This document shows, one piece after another, positions 1 through 10,508 of a DNA stretch of 64,000 nucleotides (within the stretch, counting starts at the first letter, position 1; every line of letters begins with the position of its first letter). The notes under the pieces are model-generated. The model had not been told where the DNA came from. It saw nothing but the letters and a program-made list of their open reading frames with translations, and did not search any database. Location of the stretch: NCBI GenBank assembly GCA_004154925.1, contig QJNS01000116.1, positions 1 through 64,000 on the forward strand, written 5' to 3'. The position numbers and the translations under genes were made by a program. The DNA is from Monosporascus cannonballus (lineage: Eukaryota > Ascomycota > Sordariomycetes > Xylariales).

Positions 1-88
<88 letters not shown>
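1..88. repeat. poly-C homopolymer at the window edge
   Basis: The first 88 bases are uninterrupted C. No telomere-type repeat (CCCTAA/TTAGGG) is present. A run this long and pure at a contig end is most simply a sequencing or assembly artefact (poly-G on the other strand), although a genuine low-complexity junction cannot be excluded from sequence alone. It cuts off a minus-strand exon that starts about 15 bases further in. Confidence 0.9.
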
Positions 89-92
<4 letters not shown>

Positions 93-102
93 CTCTACTC
101 AC

Positions 103-249
103 CAACAGGCGTATGTCGAATCTAGGAACATCGCTGGTTATGTCTCCGGGTGCGAAAAGGCCAGAGTAACTCGTACCTGCATTTCGGTTTGGCTCTGGAA
201 TATATGGGAAATCATAGCCAGTTAAATTACGCCAATTTGACTGTTTCAT
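103..249 (-). CDS. possible first exon of a truncated gene
   Basis: The minus strand reads an open 49-codon stretch starting with ATG at 249 (MKQSNWRNLTGYDF...) and ending ...RFDIRLL exactly in front of a consensus fungal donor, GTGAGT, at 102-97. Composition (Pro, Tyr, Arg, Gly) and the precise fit of open frame to donor look like a real exon. The rest of the gene would lie to the left and is replaced by poly-C, so no family can be named. It could also be an internal exon whose apparent start is fortuitous, or chance; confidence is low to moderate. Confidence 0.35.
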
Positions 250-1239
250 GGTGTACCACCTACTGGGCGGGCTTATCACACCCGGAGACACAATATGATC
301 GTTTCTGGGCGTAGCAGACTATTGTGGTTTTGATAGTCCAGCCGCCACATCCCCGGACAAGCGGTTCACGGCTGGTCATCTAAGAACAGCGCGTGCTGGC
401 CAAATGGCGGTGTAGGAAGGCTAGCATTGGTCATATATCGAATTCGTATCCTTCCAACGTACGTTCATACGTGGGACTGCTGGCAAGCAAGGGGAAATGC
501 CTTACTACTGAAGTAGGAATGGTAAAGGGGAAGCAGACCAGACGTGGATGAGGACAAGGGCAACGGCTTTAAGGTATGCAGGGTCGTTTAACTGTCGTCA
601 TGGTGAAGCTGGCGAAGGAAGAAAAATCGGTATTATATAGGACTATTGTCACACTTACTAAGAATCAGGTGCACAGCTCTTGAGGTTATATTGACTTTTT
701 TTTAGGGAGCTCGAAACCGGTAATCCCAGTGGTGGTGGTGATCCACTGATATAGGGTTATTGGGCTCCGATATTGGTGCCCAACAGCAGGGGGGGTGCTC
801 TTTTCTGTGACAACTATGTTATTCATGCTGAATGATGCAAGCACATTAAGTCAAATTGCTGAGGTTTTGTGTTCCCTAGTAAGGAAGGTTTCAGCTACCC
901 TATCCCTTTATTAGCACTCGCCTCCATAAGCTCACACGGCAGCATTACAGGCTGTCACATTTAGGCTGATCGGGAGATAAGGTTGCATAGAGTGTGAGAA
1001 GTGATAATTGTCTGACTAGAATTGAGCTCTGAGCAGCGGTGGCTAGGAAGCTCTCTATATACTGTGGGCTCGCCGGAATAAGGGGTTTTCCAGGGTGCTG
1101 GGAGCTTGATGACTAACAGCGATACCGCTATTCTACGACACAGGCCACATGGGCCATACCGTTAGGACCACAATATCAAAGGGCGGCGTTAGCGAGTAAT
1201 TATGTTGTCGCAATTCCATTACCAGTATTATCTATAACC
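250..1239. other. GC-normal stretch without a recognisable gene
   Basis: Both strands have frequent stops and I recognise no protein family, RNA or repeat. It probably represents intergenic DNA or fully decayed coding DNA, given the broken FMO gene beside it. Confidence 0.5.
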
Positions 1240-2440
1240 TCGGCCGTTGCGTAGGATCTTCGAGCTTGACAGCTGGATCCCCCTCGCTTCCGCATCCGGT
1301 CTCTTCCACACCTTCTTCCTCAGCTCATGGCCGGCTATGAATCTCGTTTCCCATTCCTACTGAAACGGTGGTAGTGCCCTCCCATTCCTGTTCCGAGGAG
1401 GCGCCGCCAGCCTTCGCAGCACCTCGAAATTATCTTCGACGTCGCCGAAGATAATGGCGATCTTAGCCCCGTCGCATCTCGCTTCGACCCGCTCTCGCTC
1501 CCACCTACTCTGCTCCTCTAGTGGCGGGATCATATCCCGACCGGCAAGTATGCGAGCGGCGTAGACGACCTGCTATTCGAATATCTTGAACGTTAATCCG
1601 GCGCCGACGGTTCCCACGAACAGGAGCGTCGGGTGGTCTCGCCAGACGATGTGCTGGTACAAACCCAGGAACGCGGTTATTGCGCATGGGTACCCGCGGG
1701 AGGAACGGCAGCGTCTAGGTGTAGCCGGTGCCGAAACGACGGACGTGCCGTCGACGAATGCTTAGTGCGCGTAGCCGTCCCCCCCCTTCCAATAGAAGGG
1801 GGTTGACGATTAGCGAGTAGTTGAAGGTATCGTCGCCGAAATAGGAGTTTCGCAGTGTGCCCGGGCATGACGGGGTGAATGGGTCCGTCTCCGCTTTCGT
1901 CAAATCGAACGCGATATCCGCAGCCGAGACCAATGCGCTTACCCCGATGACGCGCTTTCAGGCCAGTGCTAACACGAATCCTGCGTCGCTCCTGAGACTA
2001 GGTGCTTTTGGTGTCTCACCTTGTCTTTGAACGCATCTCTGCCGCGGTATTGATTGCTCTGTATCACGCTTCCAGGCCGGTCGTTTTCGAGTTCTTCGAA
2101 GCGTCGATGTGTTGCACATAGGGTACCCAGTAGCGATCGCTTACCACGACGACCGCGTCGAACCACTCTACCCACCAGTAGTCTGAGTGTTCGCACCCTT
2201 CGTGAGAGTCACTTTCCGCTCGTCTCCGACCTTTTCGACTTTTCCTACTGCCGTGTTGTGCTCCGCGAAGGCCTGGTACCCTGTTCGATTCACCAATCTT
2301 TGTACGAACCGCTATATTACGCTGTAATGGCGAAATGGAGTGTCGGTGCCATGGAGCGAGACCGGGGAGGCTTGTCAGCCTCGCTGGTCGACAAAGCCCG
2401 GGACTGCGAGAGATGCGGCGGCGGCGCCCCGTCATCAATC
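1240..2440 (-). pseudogene. flavin-containing monooxygenase (FMO-like) pseudogene
   Basis: The three minus-strand frames together spell the middle and C-terminal parts of a fungal FMO (FAD- and NADPH-dependent N/S-oxygenating enzyme). Around 2310-2200 is a stretch close to LVNRTGYQ...VEKVGDERKVTL. At about 2190-2080 comes WFDAVVVVSDRYWVPYVQHID, the strand that leads to the NADPH-binding fold, then RPGSVIQSNQYRGRDAFKDK and, near 1935, VSAADIAFDL. At 1740-1700 is GTGYTYTLPFL-like sequence, then FLGLYQHIVWRDHPTLLFVG and GLTFKIFE near 1680-1570. The C-terminal IPPLEEQSRWERERVEAR follows at 1520-1470. Continuity requires several frame changes, and at least one stop falls inside (after FKIFE, where the family normally has a Trp codon). 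The FAD-binding GxGxxG N-terminus is not recognisable. The short open frames on the plus strand here are antisense shadows. Confidence 0.85.
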
Positions 2441-2470
2441 CTAGTTATATTAGCAGTTTGTTTCTAGGTT

Positions 2471-4131
2471 CGTGTCGCATTGCGTCGAGGTGTGGGTCGA
2501 TGGCCGCCTCCCGCTGGACAGCTTCGTGGTCCACCAAATCTTGGCACGGGATATCCCACGCATGGAGGGTTACGGGGCTACAAACCCCCGTGGCACCTCA
2601 CCACCGAGCGATTATCAATCCTCAAGCCCCTCCCGGTTCCCAACACTCGCCAGAGTTGGAATAACGGCGTCATAGTTCGCCATTGCCTCCCCCGTATTGG
2701 CTAGGATTCTCCAATGGAGGCTGGTTCCACCATGTCCTCAACAAACAGCGGGAACGACTTCACCATTGGACCAAGCAGCTATATGGATGAGTCTCTCAGC
2801 ACGGTGCAGCATGTCGGCTTTTCTGTATGCGTTCAGGATTCTTTCGGTAGGTAAAACAGCTGCCCGCATTTGGCGACATCACCTCCATTCATCGGTGTTA
2901 TTCATGAACACACCCGGAGCCGACAAGAAAAGCTTCCGACGCCGTGAGTCCGTAAAATGGAAGCAAGCTGCTCTGCAGGCTCGTCGAGCGAGCAGCCCAT
3001 AGCTCTGTCTAGCATTGACCGCGAGAAGAGCAGCTCTACTAGTGATCCGGAAGGAGGCCATCGCTTTGGATGCAACCCCTATTGGAATAGCCCACTGCGA
3101 TATGCACTCGGAGGTGGTCGACGTCGGCAACTGCTCTCCGTAGGACTTGGGACATATGATCGCTCCGATCTTGACAGTTCGAGTCCTGTTCTCCGGGCCG
3201 CCCGGGGGGTTAAGCACGGCCGACATAACAGGAACAGTTGGTCGATTTCGGCGGCCGACAGCAGATGGACAATCCGAATGGCTGCGACTGGTTCTTTAAA
3301 ACGAATCAGCCAATCGAAGAACCGCAGTGCCCATCGAGAGCATAGTGAAGAACGTACTGCTCGCGGCCATTGAAACAATGCGGGAAATATAACCGACTGA
3401 CTACGTACGCCAAACATCTCGTGCTACCTCTAGCTGCGTCGGGAGAAACATCTCCCATGAGTTCTTCGAGAACGAGGAGGTGCCCACCCAGGTCAACGTC
3501 CGCGATAGGTTCCATGGCATAGTGGCCCTCAGCAGGTTCGCGGACCCGACGTTCATGGGCGCATGGCTGCCACAAGACCTAAAGGAGGCCGTATGCTACT
3601 ACGTGGCCGCCGATGTAGGCAGCCGGCCGTCATTGGTAGACCTGAACGCGTCATGCGTTGCCGGGTCTACGGTTATACTGTGGCGACACGTCGTCAGCTT
3701 GAGGGGACGCTTGATCTCTATGCACCGTCCCATCCTGGGTTTAGTGATAAGATGTCTGAATGTTAAGCCGACCAGAATAACGACTGTTCTCAGTAAGTCC
3801 GAGTCTTCTAAACGAAACGCTAACTCGCGGCGCCTGACATGCTATCCATAAATGTCCTTCGCGAGTATATATACACAAACAGTCTGCAATCGTATCGTCA
3901 TCAAGTCATTATAACCTCTCCCTCAATGCCGTTCATGAAAACTCGTTCGCTTGAGCGTCGATCCGTAAACACTTTTCCGGGGGCTCATTAATTGCACAGC
4001 ACAGACTCATGTGCCGGCCGAGAAGGACACATCCGGGAGGCATAACCAATCCCGACTGTAAGCATCGCTGACATCAAAACGCCGGAAAGAAAAGAAATCA
4101 CGGCGCCGGATACATGATCCAACGGGGGTAC
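2471..4131. other. unrecognised GC-normal DNA, possibly decayed coding sequence
   Basis: Several overlapping open stretches exist on both strands (for example 3480-3851 plus, 2879-3226 minus), but none joins into a recognisable family or shows splice-site logic. The high GC and absence of AT-rich decay suggest former genes rather than transposons. The lost FMO N-terminus may occupy the first few hundred bases. Confidence 0.4.
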
Positions 4132-5339
4132 CTAGTGTCGGTGCTTGCTCTTGCGCGACCCGTGACTTGTCGCCAGCTTCGAGGCGAGCAGGCTAGCGAG
4201 GGCACTCCCTGCCATTCCCTTGACTCCCTTCGGTTCATCCTTTCTCGGATCATCCTGTTGGGAGGCTATCAGCAACTATACTTATAATAGGCTGCCCGGG
4301 GCTAGAAACCTACATCCATGAACGCATCCAAAGCCGCGGCGCCCAAAGCTGCTTTGGCTATCTTGGCGCCCTTGTCTCCGGTCCAAGATCCGGGTTCCTT
4401 ACGCAGTCGCAAGGCCGTCAGACCTCCGGCCCGGACCGCTGAGCCTATAGCCTTCTGCCAGCGTTCCTGTGCCGCCTTGGACTGGTCGGGTGTATTCGGA
4501 CCGGGACGAGGCTTGTAATCAGCGGACTTTTGACGAGAGCGGCTGCGTTTTGGGGGCGGCGACGGGCTGTACGAGGATGCGCGGCGCCGGTCTCGATCGT
4601 GGCGCCTGCCACGGCGACCATCGCGACTGTAATCGCGACTCGATACCGACGGGGATGGGCTGTAGTCCCTTCTGCTCCGCTCGGATTTTCGTCGGCGGGG
4701 AGGGGAGGGGGAAGGAGAGGGGCTATGTCTATGCAACCGGCTGTGGCGGCCAGGACGCGGTGGTCCCTCTGAATCGTAGTAGTCGTCGTGATGTCGGTGA
4801 CGGCGGTTGCGGTCGCGGTCACGGCCACGGTCGCGTTCGCGGTCGTCCTCGCGACCTACTGACCGAGTTCGTCTGTTGTCGCTAGGCGTCTGAGGTGCAT
4901 AGTAGGCCGCGGCGGCCGAGCTGAGGAGGTCAAAGCCCTTCCGACCGAGTGTTTGCGCCCGCCTAACGCCCGGGCGTTGGGCAAACTCATGGTACTTGTT
5001 TTGAAAGCTCTTGTTTCTGGGAGGCGGCGCCTCTCTGCTGGCTTTCGGCGGTGGCGATGTGCGCCTAGAAGCCCGGTGCCGTGGTGATGGACTTCTTTGG
5101 TAGGCTGGCGGGGATCGTTGATCCCTCCCGTGTCTTGATCGGCGCGGTGGGCTAGACCTCCTCCGTTCCTCACCTGGCGGAGAATGTGGCCGCTGGCGAT
5201 GCTCGGGAGAGCCCGAGGGATCATCCGTGCCGATGTATTCGTAGGCGTTAGTAGGCGGCGAGGATGTTCTGTGTGGATCATCAAAAACATATGGATCGTC
5301 GTCGTCGTAATGACGATTGCGCGCTCGTCGAGGTGGCAT
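4132..5339 (-). CDS. Arg/Ser-rich low-complexity protein, two exons
   Basis: Exon 1 is 5339-4314 (342 codons). A 59-bp intron follows (4313-4255, GTAGGT...CAACAG), then exon 2 at 4254-4132 (40 codons plus TAG), giving 382 residues. Reading through the donor would end the protein at VGF; splicing instead gives AFMD-DDPRKDEPKGVKGMAG, which continues the conserved-looking C-terminus. Residues about 1-280 are highly charged and full of RS, SP, RD and RDR repeats (SPSPSPSP near 205-215), like SR-type or serine/arginine repetitive proteins. The last ~90 residues form an Ala/Gly-rich, small-residue region (KIAKAALGAAALDAF, GSALASLLASKL) that could be amphipathic helices. No RRM or other catalytic domain is seen. 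A nuclear or RNA-processing role is possible but not shown. A (TGTA)n microsatellite sits just upstream of the start. Confidence 0.8.
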
Positions 5340-5344
5340 GGTAA

Positions 5345-5370
5345 ATGTATGTATGTATGTATGTATGTAT
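5345..5370. repeat. (ATGT)n microsatellite
   Basis: About six copies of ATGT lie directly upstream of the minus-strand start codon at 5339, in the putative 5' UTR or promoter of the Arg/Ser-rich gene. Confidence 0.85.
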
Positions 5371-6680
5371 ATGTCAAATACCTAGGTACCTTCCGCTTAA
5401 CTTCACACGGGCTTCCCTAAAAGCAACGCTGAACTGTTAACCCGGGAATCCTAGGTAGTGGCAGATGGTGTGATGTTGGTGAAAAGATCCGGAGGCTTTT
5501 TAAAGAGAGCGCATCGAGACTCTGATATGACATGCGCAAATGGCAAATGATGGGGAAACTTACAGCTGACTCCCCGTAGGTACGTTGATTGTGAATCATT
5601 ACACACTTAAGTATCTAAATCTCCACAGCATGCAGACAGGGTCCTTATCTTCTGCCGGAGCTGCACTTCGACGTAAGTCTCGCGGGTCTCCGGCGAATGC
5701 CGAGGAGGGCTCCCATTCATCGAATGTTCCACTCTCCAGTTAAAAGAAGTGGCAGTGCGACAAAAATGACTGTTCCGCACTTCGGGCAGCAGCAACCTCA
5801 CGGGGTGCAGAACCGGTGATGTCACCCACGCGGGTCCCCCCGTTCGCTACCCCCTTCCGAAGGACGGCTTGGCTGAACATCTGGATCCCCTGTCATACAT
5901 ATACCCAGTTGCCCGAGACGAAGCTGCCCTCATGAATTGTCAGCACCAACCAGCCGGTCACGCAGAATTATCGGCATTCAACCCCCGTGATCTCACCACT
6001 TTTCGGTCTGGACAAATGCTAGTCTTACCATCAACGAGTTCGTCCAACTATGCAGCCCACTCGCTCACTTGACCGGGAGTTCCTAGATCGGAAAACACAC
6101 GCTGGATCCTTATTCGATGACAGTGGGGCTTCTGAAGTAGATAGTAGATAAAATTGATATCATTGTTGTATCGTGGCGGACACGGAAGCTAGTGAAGCTA
6201 ACCAGCTTGGCCGTCTTTTTCAAAGTTCCAGTTGGGTTAAATTCCAGATATGGCAATTGTGATGGGCAACCTCCCATTCGGTGTTTGTTGCGATTCGCGA
6301 ATTACATACATAGTGTGCACTGAGTTAGTCGAGACGCCTCGGGTTCGAACGCTTCAACTGCCCACATCACCTGCGTGTGGCGGAGAAAGCCGGAGCGGGC
6401 AAGCGAGGTAACCCCCCCTCGTAATGCATGAATGTCTCACTCATCCTGTGAGTGTACGCGGGGTTGTTCGGGATGCCTTGCTGGATGAATTCTTACGGCC
6501 GGTCCTGTGTTTGGTGGAAAGCTGCTGGTGGCTGGGCGCGTGTATTAGCTAGACAAAACGGAAGTTAAATGTCGTGGTTCCCAGAAAGGAGAACTAAGGG
6601 TGTGTTCGATGGATCTCAGCGGCCGCGCAGCTTGTAGCTTTTCGCCACTTCCCCCCATATTAAACTCTAAGAGCCATAAC
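5371..6680. other. intergenic, nothing recognised
   Basis: GC-normal sequence with short open frames only (5607-5825 minus, 5869-6072 plus). None resembles a known family. The region leads into the AT-rich block, with AT content rising from about 6660. Confidence 0.5.
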
Positions 6681-7189
6681 GCCTTTCCTTATCAGGAAGC
6701 GATTATCGTGAAACTTTATAAGCAACGGCTGCGAAGATATTTTTGATATATCTTTGGTAACTAGGCCTAGACGGGCTAGCTTATCGCAACTGCTGAAAAA
6801 ACGCTAATAGTAAAAAGCTGTCGTAATAATTACTAAAAGAATAACAGTTATTTATATTGATTTTGCCCTTTATAATTTTATAAATTTATTAATTCAATAA
6901 AAATTATTAGCGGATATTTTAAAATTATTACTAAATATTATAAAATTATTATCAAATATTAATACTTAATAATTATTATATTATTTCGAAATATAGATAT
7001 TATAATTATTATATATTAATGTTGATTAATTATAGTTAAAGCAATTATATAAATTTTTGAATTCGCTATTAAGGAAAAAAAATAACTATAAGATTATTAT
7101 AATATCAAATTTAACGAATTATTAGAAAATTATTAGTTAATAAATTTTTTTTAAAAAGGATATTATTAATTATTATATTTTTAACGTTA

Positions 7190-7231
7190 ACGTAATTCAC
7201 AAGCGAAGCGCCTACATAAGCGAAACGCCCA
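7190..7231 (+). repeat. left terminal inverted repeat of Fot1/pogo element 1
   Basis: It pairs with 9010-9051 and contains the AAGCGAAGCGCC-type motif twice (second copy AAGCGAAACGCC after a G-to-A change). It is flanked by TA at 7188-7189. Confidence 0.88.
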
Positions 7232-9009
7232 ATTTAATCACCTCATTGCACATATTCAATTTCTTAATAACTATACTATATTTAAATCAATTAAAATTAT
7301 TCGGAATAATCTTTATTAAACGTATCTATTACTTCCTAATAAATGCGCGCATTATGTCCGGGCTTACCGCAGACGCCATAGCACCGTTCCTTCCTTGCAA
7401 ACCTTTTATAACAATTACCTTCCGCCATTATTTCCTATGTTAATTCGCCATCACCCTTTTTCTCGGCCTAAAAAGCCTTCCCCTTCTAAAAAGTAAATAA
7501 TCCTTCTTTTTGGAAACGTTTATTTTTGGTTTTCCGGCGCTTATTCAAAATATAATTAATTTCGTAAAAATAGCCGATTTTATTATTAAAAAAAAGCAAT
7601 TTTGTGCAATAAATAATTTATACCTTTAGCCAAATAATTTACCGTTTCGATTATAATTATCGGCGAACCACCTTAATAATTTATAATTTTAATTTTTAAA
7701 TAATGAAATTACGAAATTACTTTTTCGAAAGTTTTAAATATTTTGTATTCGAAATAAAAAAGTGAAAATAAAAAGGAAACGGTTAATATTTAAAAGGGTT
7801 ATCGGATATTTAATTACGAAATAACATATTCGGGATTTAATAAAATAAGGTCAATACCGGAAAAGCCGGCCTTAATATTTTCGGGAATTATAAACGTTTT
7901 AAACGTTTCGTAAAAGCCGATAAAAAATTTTCCTTAACGACGTACGTATTATAACGCTTTATAAAATTCTCGATATAATAATTATAAGCCCATTTTAACG
8001 GAAAAAAACATATTATATCAAAAAGTTAAAATTTATAAGAAAAATAAAAAAACATATAAAATATATTAATATCGTATTCCTTGTAATATTTTTCAAATTT
8101 TATCGAATAATAGCTTTCGTAATTATTAAATATAAAAAAACGTTTAATACCTTTTAAACGCGCTTTAATATATTTGTCGAAATATTTAACCTAATTTAAA
8201 TCTAAAGCGTTCGTTATCCAGCCATTATTATTTACGATAATTTTCTAATTACGTAATATAGAACTATTGCCGTACTAGAAAATAAAATAATTTTTACCCG
8301 TTATAATAATGTACGGAAAAAAGGCCCAGCCTTAAAAACTAACGGCTTAAATAACCGTAACCCATTTTTTACTGCCTTACTGGGCCTACCTAGGCCTTTT
8401 ATGCTTTTCGGCGTTTGTAACTATTATACTTAACGCCGTTATTAACCTTATTAAAAAGTTAGTTTCGTCGAAAATATATATATATATTTTCCGAAATGCT
8501 GTATTTCGCAATTATATTACGTACGAACTCGAACTATTTATGAAATATTTCTAAATCCTTATATATAATCTTTTCGTAATTAATTTTTTAATTTAAACGT
8601 ATTTTTAATTTATTTTGCCGTTTAACGAATTCGACGTCCAATTAACGCCAACGTATCCTATATCGCGTTTACGTAAAAGTATATTAGCTATATTTTTAAC
8701 ATTTTTAAATCGGGAAAAAAACGTTCGTAAATCGAAATCGAAAATATGTTCGACAATAATTTACTTTTCGGAATTAATTAATTTTCGCAAATTAGGCGGT
8801 ATATCGCGTTATACAGGTTTGCTTTAAATTTATTCGCGAAAAGTTATTTTCGGAATAATATATATAATTGCAAACTTTTGATAACTAATACGAAAATCGC
8901 GTTTTTTCGCCTAAATAACAAGGTTTAATCGTATTTTTTAAAAGCCCAAACATATTATTATATTAAAAATATATAGGTAAAATAAGGTAATTAAAAAGTT
9001 AAATCTAGG

Positions 9010-9051
9010 TGGGCGCTTCGCTTATGTAGGCGCTTCGCTTGTGGATTACGT
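9010..9051 (-). repeat. right terminal inverted repeat of Fot1/pogo element 1
   Basis: Reverse complement of the left repeat with only a few transitions. It retains both AAGCGAAGCGCC motif copies intact and is flanked by TA at 9052-9053. Confidence 0.88.
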
Positions 9052-9309
9052 TAACGATTTCGAATTTTTTTATTATTTTTCGAATAAAAAATTATTTTCT
9101 TAGTTTTTAAATAATAAATAAAGAATAATATATATTTTTAAAATAAAATAAATATATTTATTTAATGAAAAATAATAATTTTTATTTATATATACGTTTT
9201 TAAGGAATTTTAACGTGAGATTAAATTCGTTTAAAATTATTTTATTAATAAAATTAATTAAATTTTTTATTAAGTATTTAAAATTTAATAAATATTATAT
9301 ATTAATTTC

Positions 9310-9960
9310 GTTCGTTCGATGAAACTTTAGAAAATTATTAATAAAATCTAAAAGAATATTTGCTGTTAAACTTATTTTAAGAATTATATCGAGACTATCG
9401 ACGATACATTAATTTACTTGTATGTACCGGTTAATTAGGCGAAGGTATGGCGTTACTGTAAGGATTTCTTTCGTATAGAACGTATTAATAATAATAAATT
9501 GAAATTTAATTTTTACGTATATATATATATTAGCTGCGAAAAATCGATAAACGATAAAACGAGATTTGAATTCGTTACGATTAATAACTTTAATATACTT
9601 TACGGCAAATATTTGTTAGCAGATTCGGAATATATATTTAAAAAAATAATTACGCCGTATTTAAACGTAAAATATTATTTAAAGAAATAAGCTGCTATTA
9701 ATTAACGCTTTTAAAATTATTAAAAGCTATATAATTTAAGGTATAATTTTTTAAAGTAATAGCGGAACGAATATTCGATATCTTAAAAAACGATAAAAAT
9801 CGTAAAGATGAATACGGCCGAATACGCTATAAATAATTAGATACTTTTTATATATGCTTTAATAATAATTTATAATTTCGCAAATCAATTTAAAGCTATA
9901 TTTGACGATAAAAAAGGTAATAATGGGATAAATGGCTACAAAATTACTCGAATCCTTAAA
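9310..9960 (+). pseudogene. PIF/Harbinger-like DDE transposase relic
   Basis: One plus-strand frame, interrupted by stops, spells a DDE transposase of the Harbinger (DDE_4) type. Near 9395 is IDDTLIYLYVPV, where the first catalytic Asp of IDGTHI belongs. It continues through KFNFYVYIYIS to SINDKTRF (second Asp, usually S.NDSRV), then GKYLLADSEY and ITPYLNVKYYLKK (family: GKYYLADAGYP...TPYR...YHL). Near 9760 is AERIFDILKN, which carries the catalytic Glu (usually ERIFGVLKxRF), then YALIIIYNF (YALTALHNF). Stops at former Gln/Trp codons show RIP. Terminal repeats were not located. The downstream end abuts the gypsy LTR at 10101, so the gypsy element may have inserted into or beside it. Confidence 0.75.
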
Positions 9961-10100
9961 TTCGCTACCCGTTTTAACGTATTATTTTTGTAACAAAATA
10001 AAAAAATATGTTATTTATAAATTTTTCGAACGATAAACCGAGTTTAAAAATAAATGCTTTTAAAAATCGTATAATAATAGCAATATAAATGTAACGAACC

Positions 10101-10508
10101 TGTTATATATTCACCTAGAGGTATAAGCAGTATCCGAAATAAGATCTTGATTTGCAGATAATAATAAAGCAAAGAATAATTTAGTGGTTTATTCGTTAAA
10201 AAGATTTAAAACTTTTCTCTTAATTAAAGAACGGTATAATTGTCTCTGGATTAAAAGCTTAGATTGATAGCTAAAAAGCGAAACTAAGTAGGTGCTATTT
10301 ATATAAAAAATTGATTTATTATATATCCTAATTCCTTAAAGTGAGTATATCGTAAATCTATATAATCTATGTAATCTAATTAATCTATTAAATTATTTAG
10401 ATCATATTAATTAGGCCAAGAATTTTCATCCGGCGTTTAGCCGTAAAAGATTTGCGTTAGGCCTTAAAAGTTAGTTTTCTTAAGATAGGAATCCTTGTTC
10501 CCGTAATA
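10101..10508 (-). repeat. 3' LTR of the 10-17 kb gypsy element
   Basis: Direct repeat of 16820-17226. It is more AT-mutated in its distal part than the other copy (for example GGCGTTTAGCCG here versus GGCGTTCAGCCG). Confidence 0.9.

Larger units (their letters stand above)
7190..9051 (-). mobile_element. Fot1/pogo-type (Tc1/mariner superfamily) transposon, RIP-inactivated
   Basis: The element has terminal inverted repeats of about 42 bp (7190-7231 and 9010-9051) beginning ACGTAAT and containing AAGCGAAGCGCC. Differences between the arms are mostly C-to-T/G-to-A. TA dinucleotides flank both ends (7188-7189 and 9052-9053), as expected for TA target duplication. The length of 1,862 bp suits this family. 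The minus strand carries a decayed DDE transposase. A stretch at about 8210-8050 reads close to NNNGWITNALDL, YFDKYIKARLKGIKRFFIFN and ESYYSIKFEKYYKEYDINIF, which corresponds to the family's catalytic block, and farther on to FIKRYNTYVVKENFLSAF. Many in-frame stops make it non-functional. Confidence 0.88.

Noticed and set aside
1..88. Telomere
   Set aside because: Pure C, with no TTAGGG/CCCTAA-type unit.
2054..2467. 137-codon plus-strand ORF
   Set aside because: It is antisense to the FMO pseudogene, whose family motifs are unmistakable on the other strand.
6325..6370. GGGTTCGAAC, resembling a tRNA T-loop
   Set aside because: The surrounding bases do not form a T-stem, acceptor stem or anticodon arm; no tRNA fold could be drawn.
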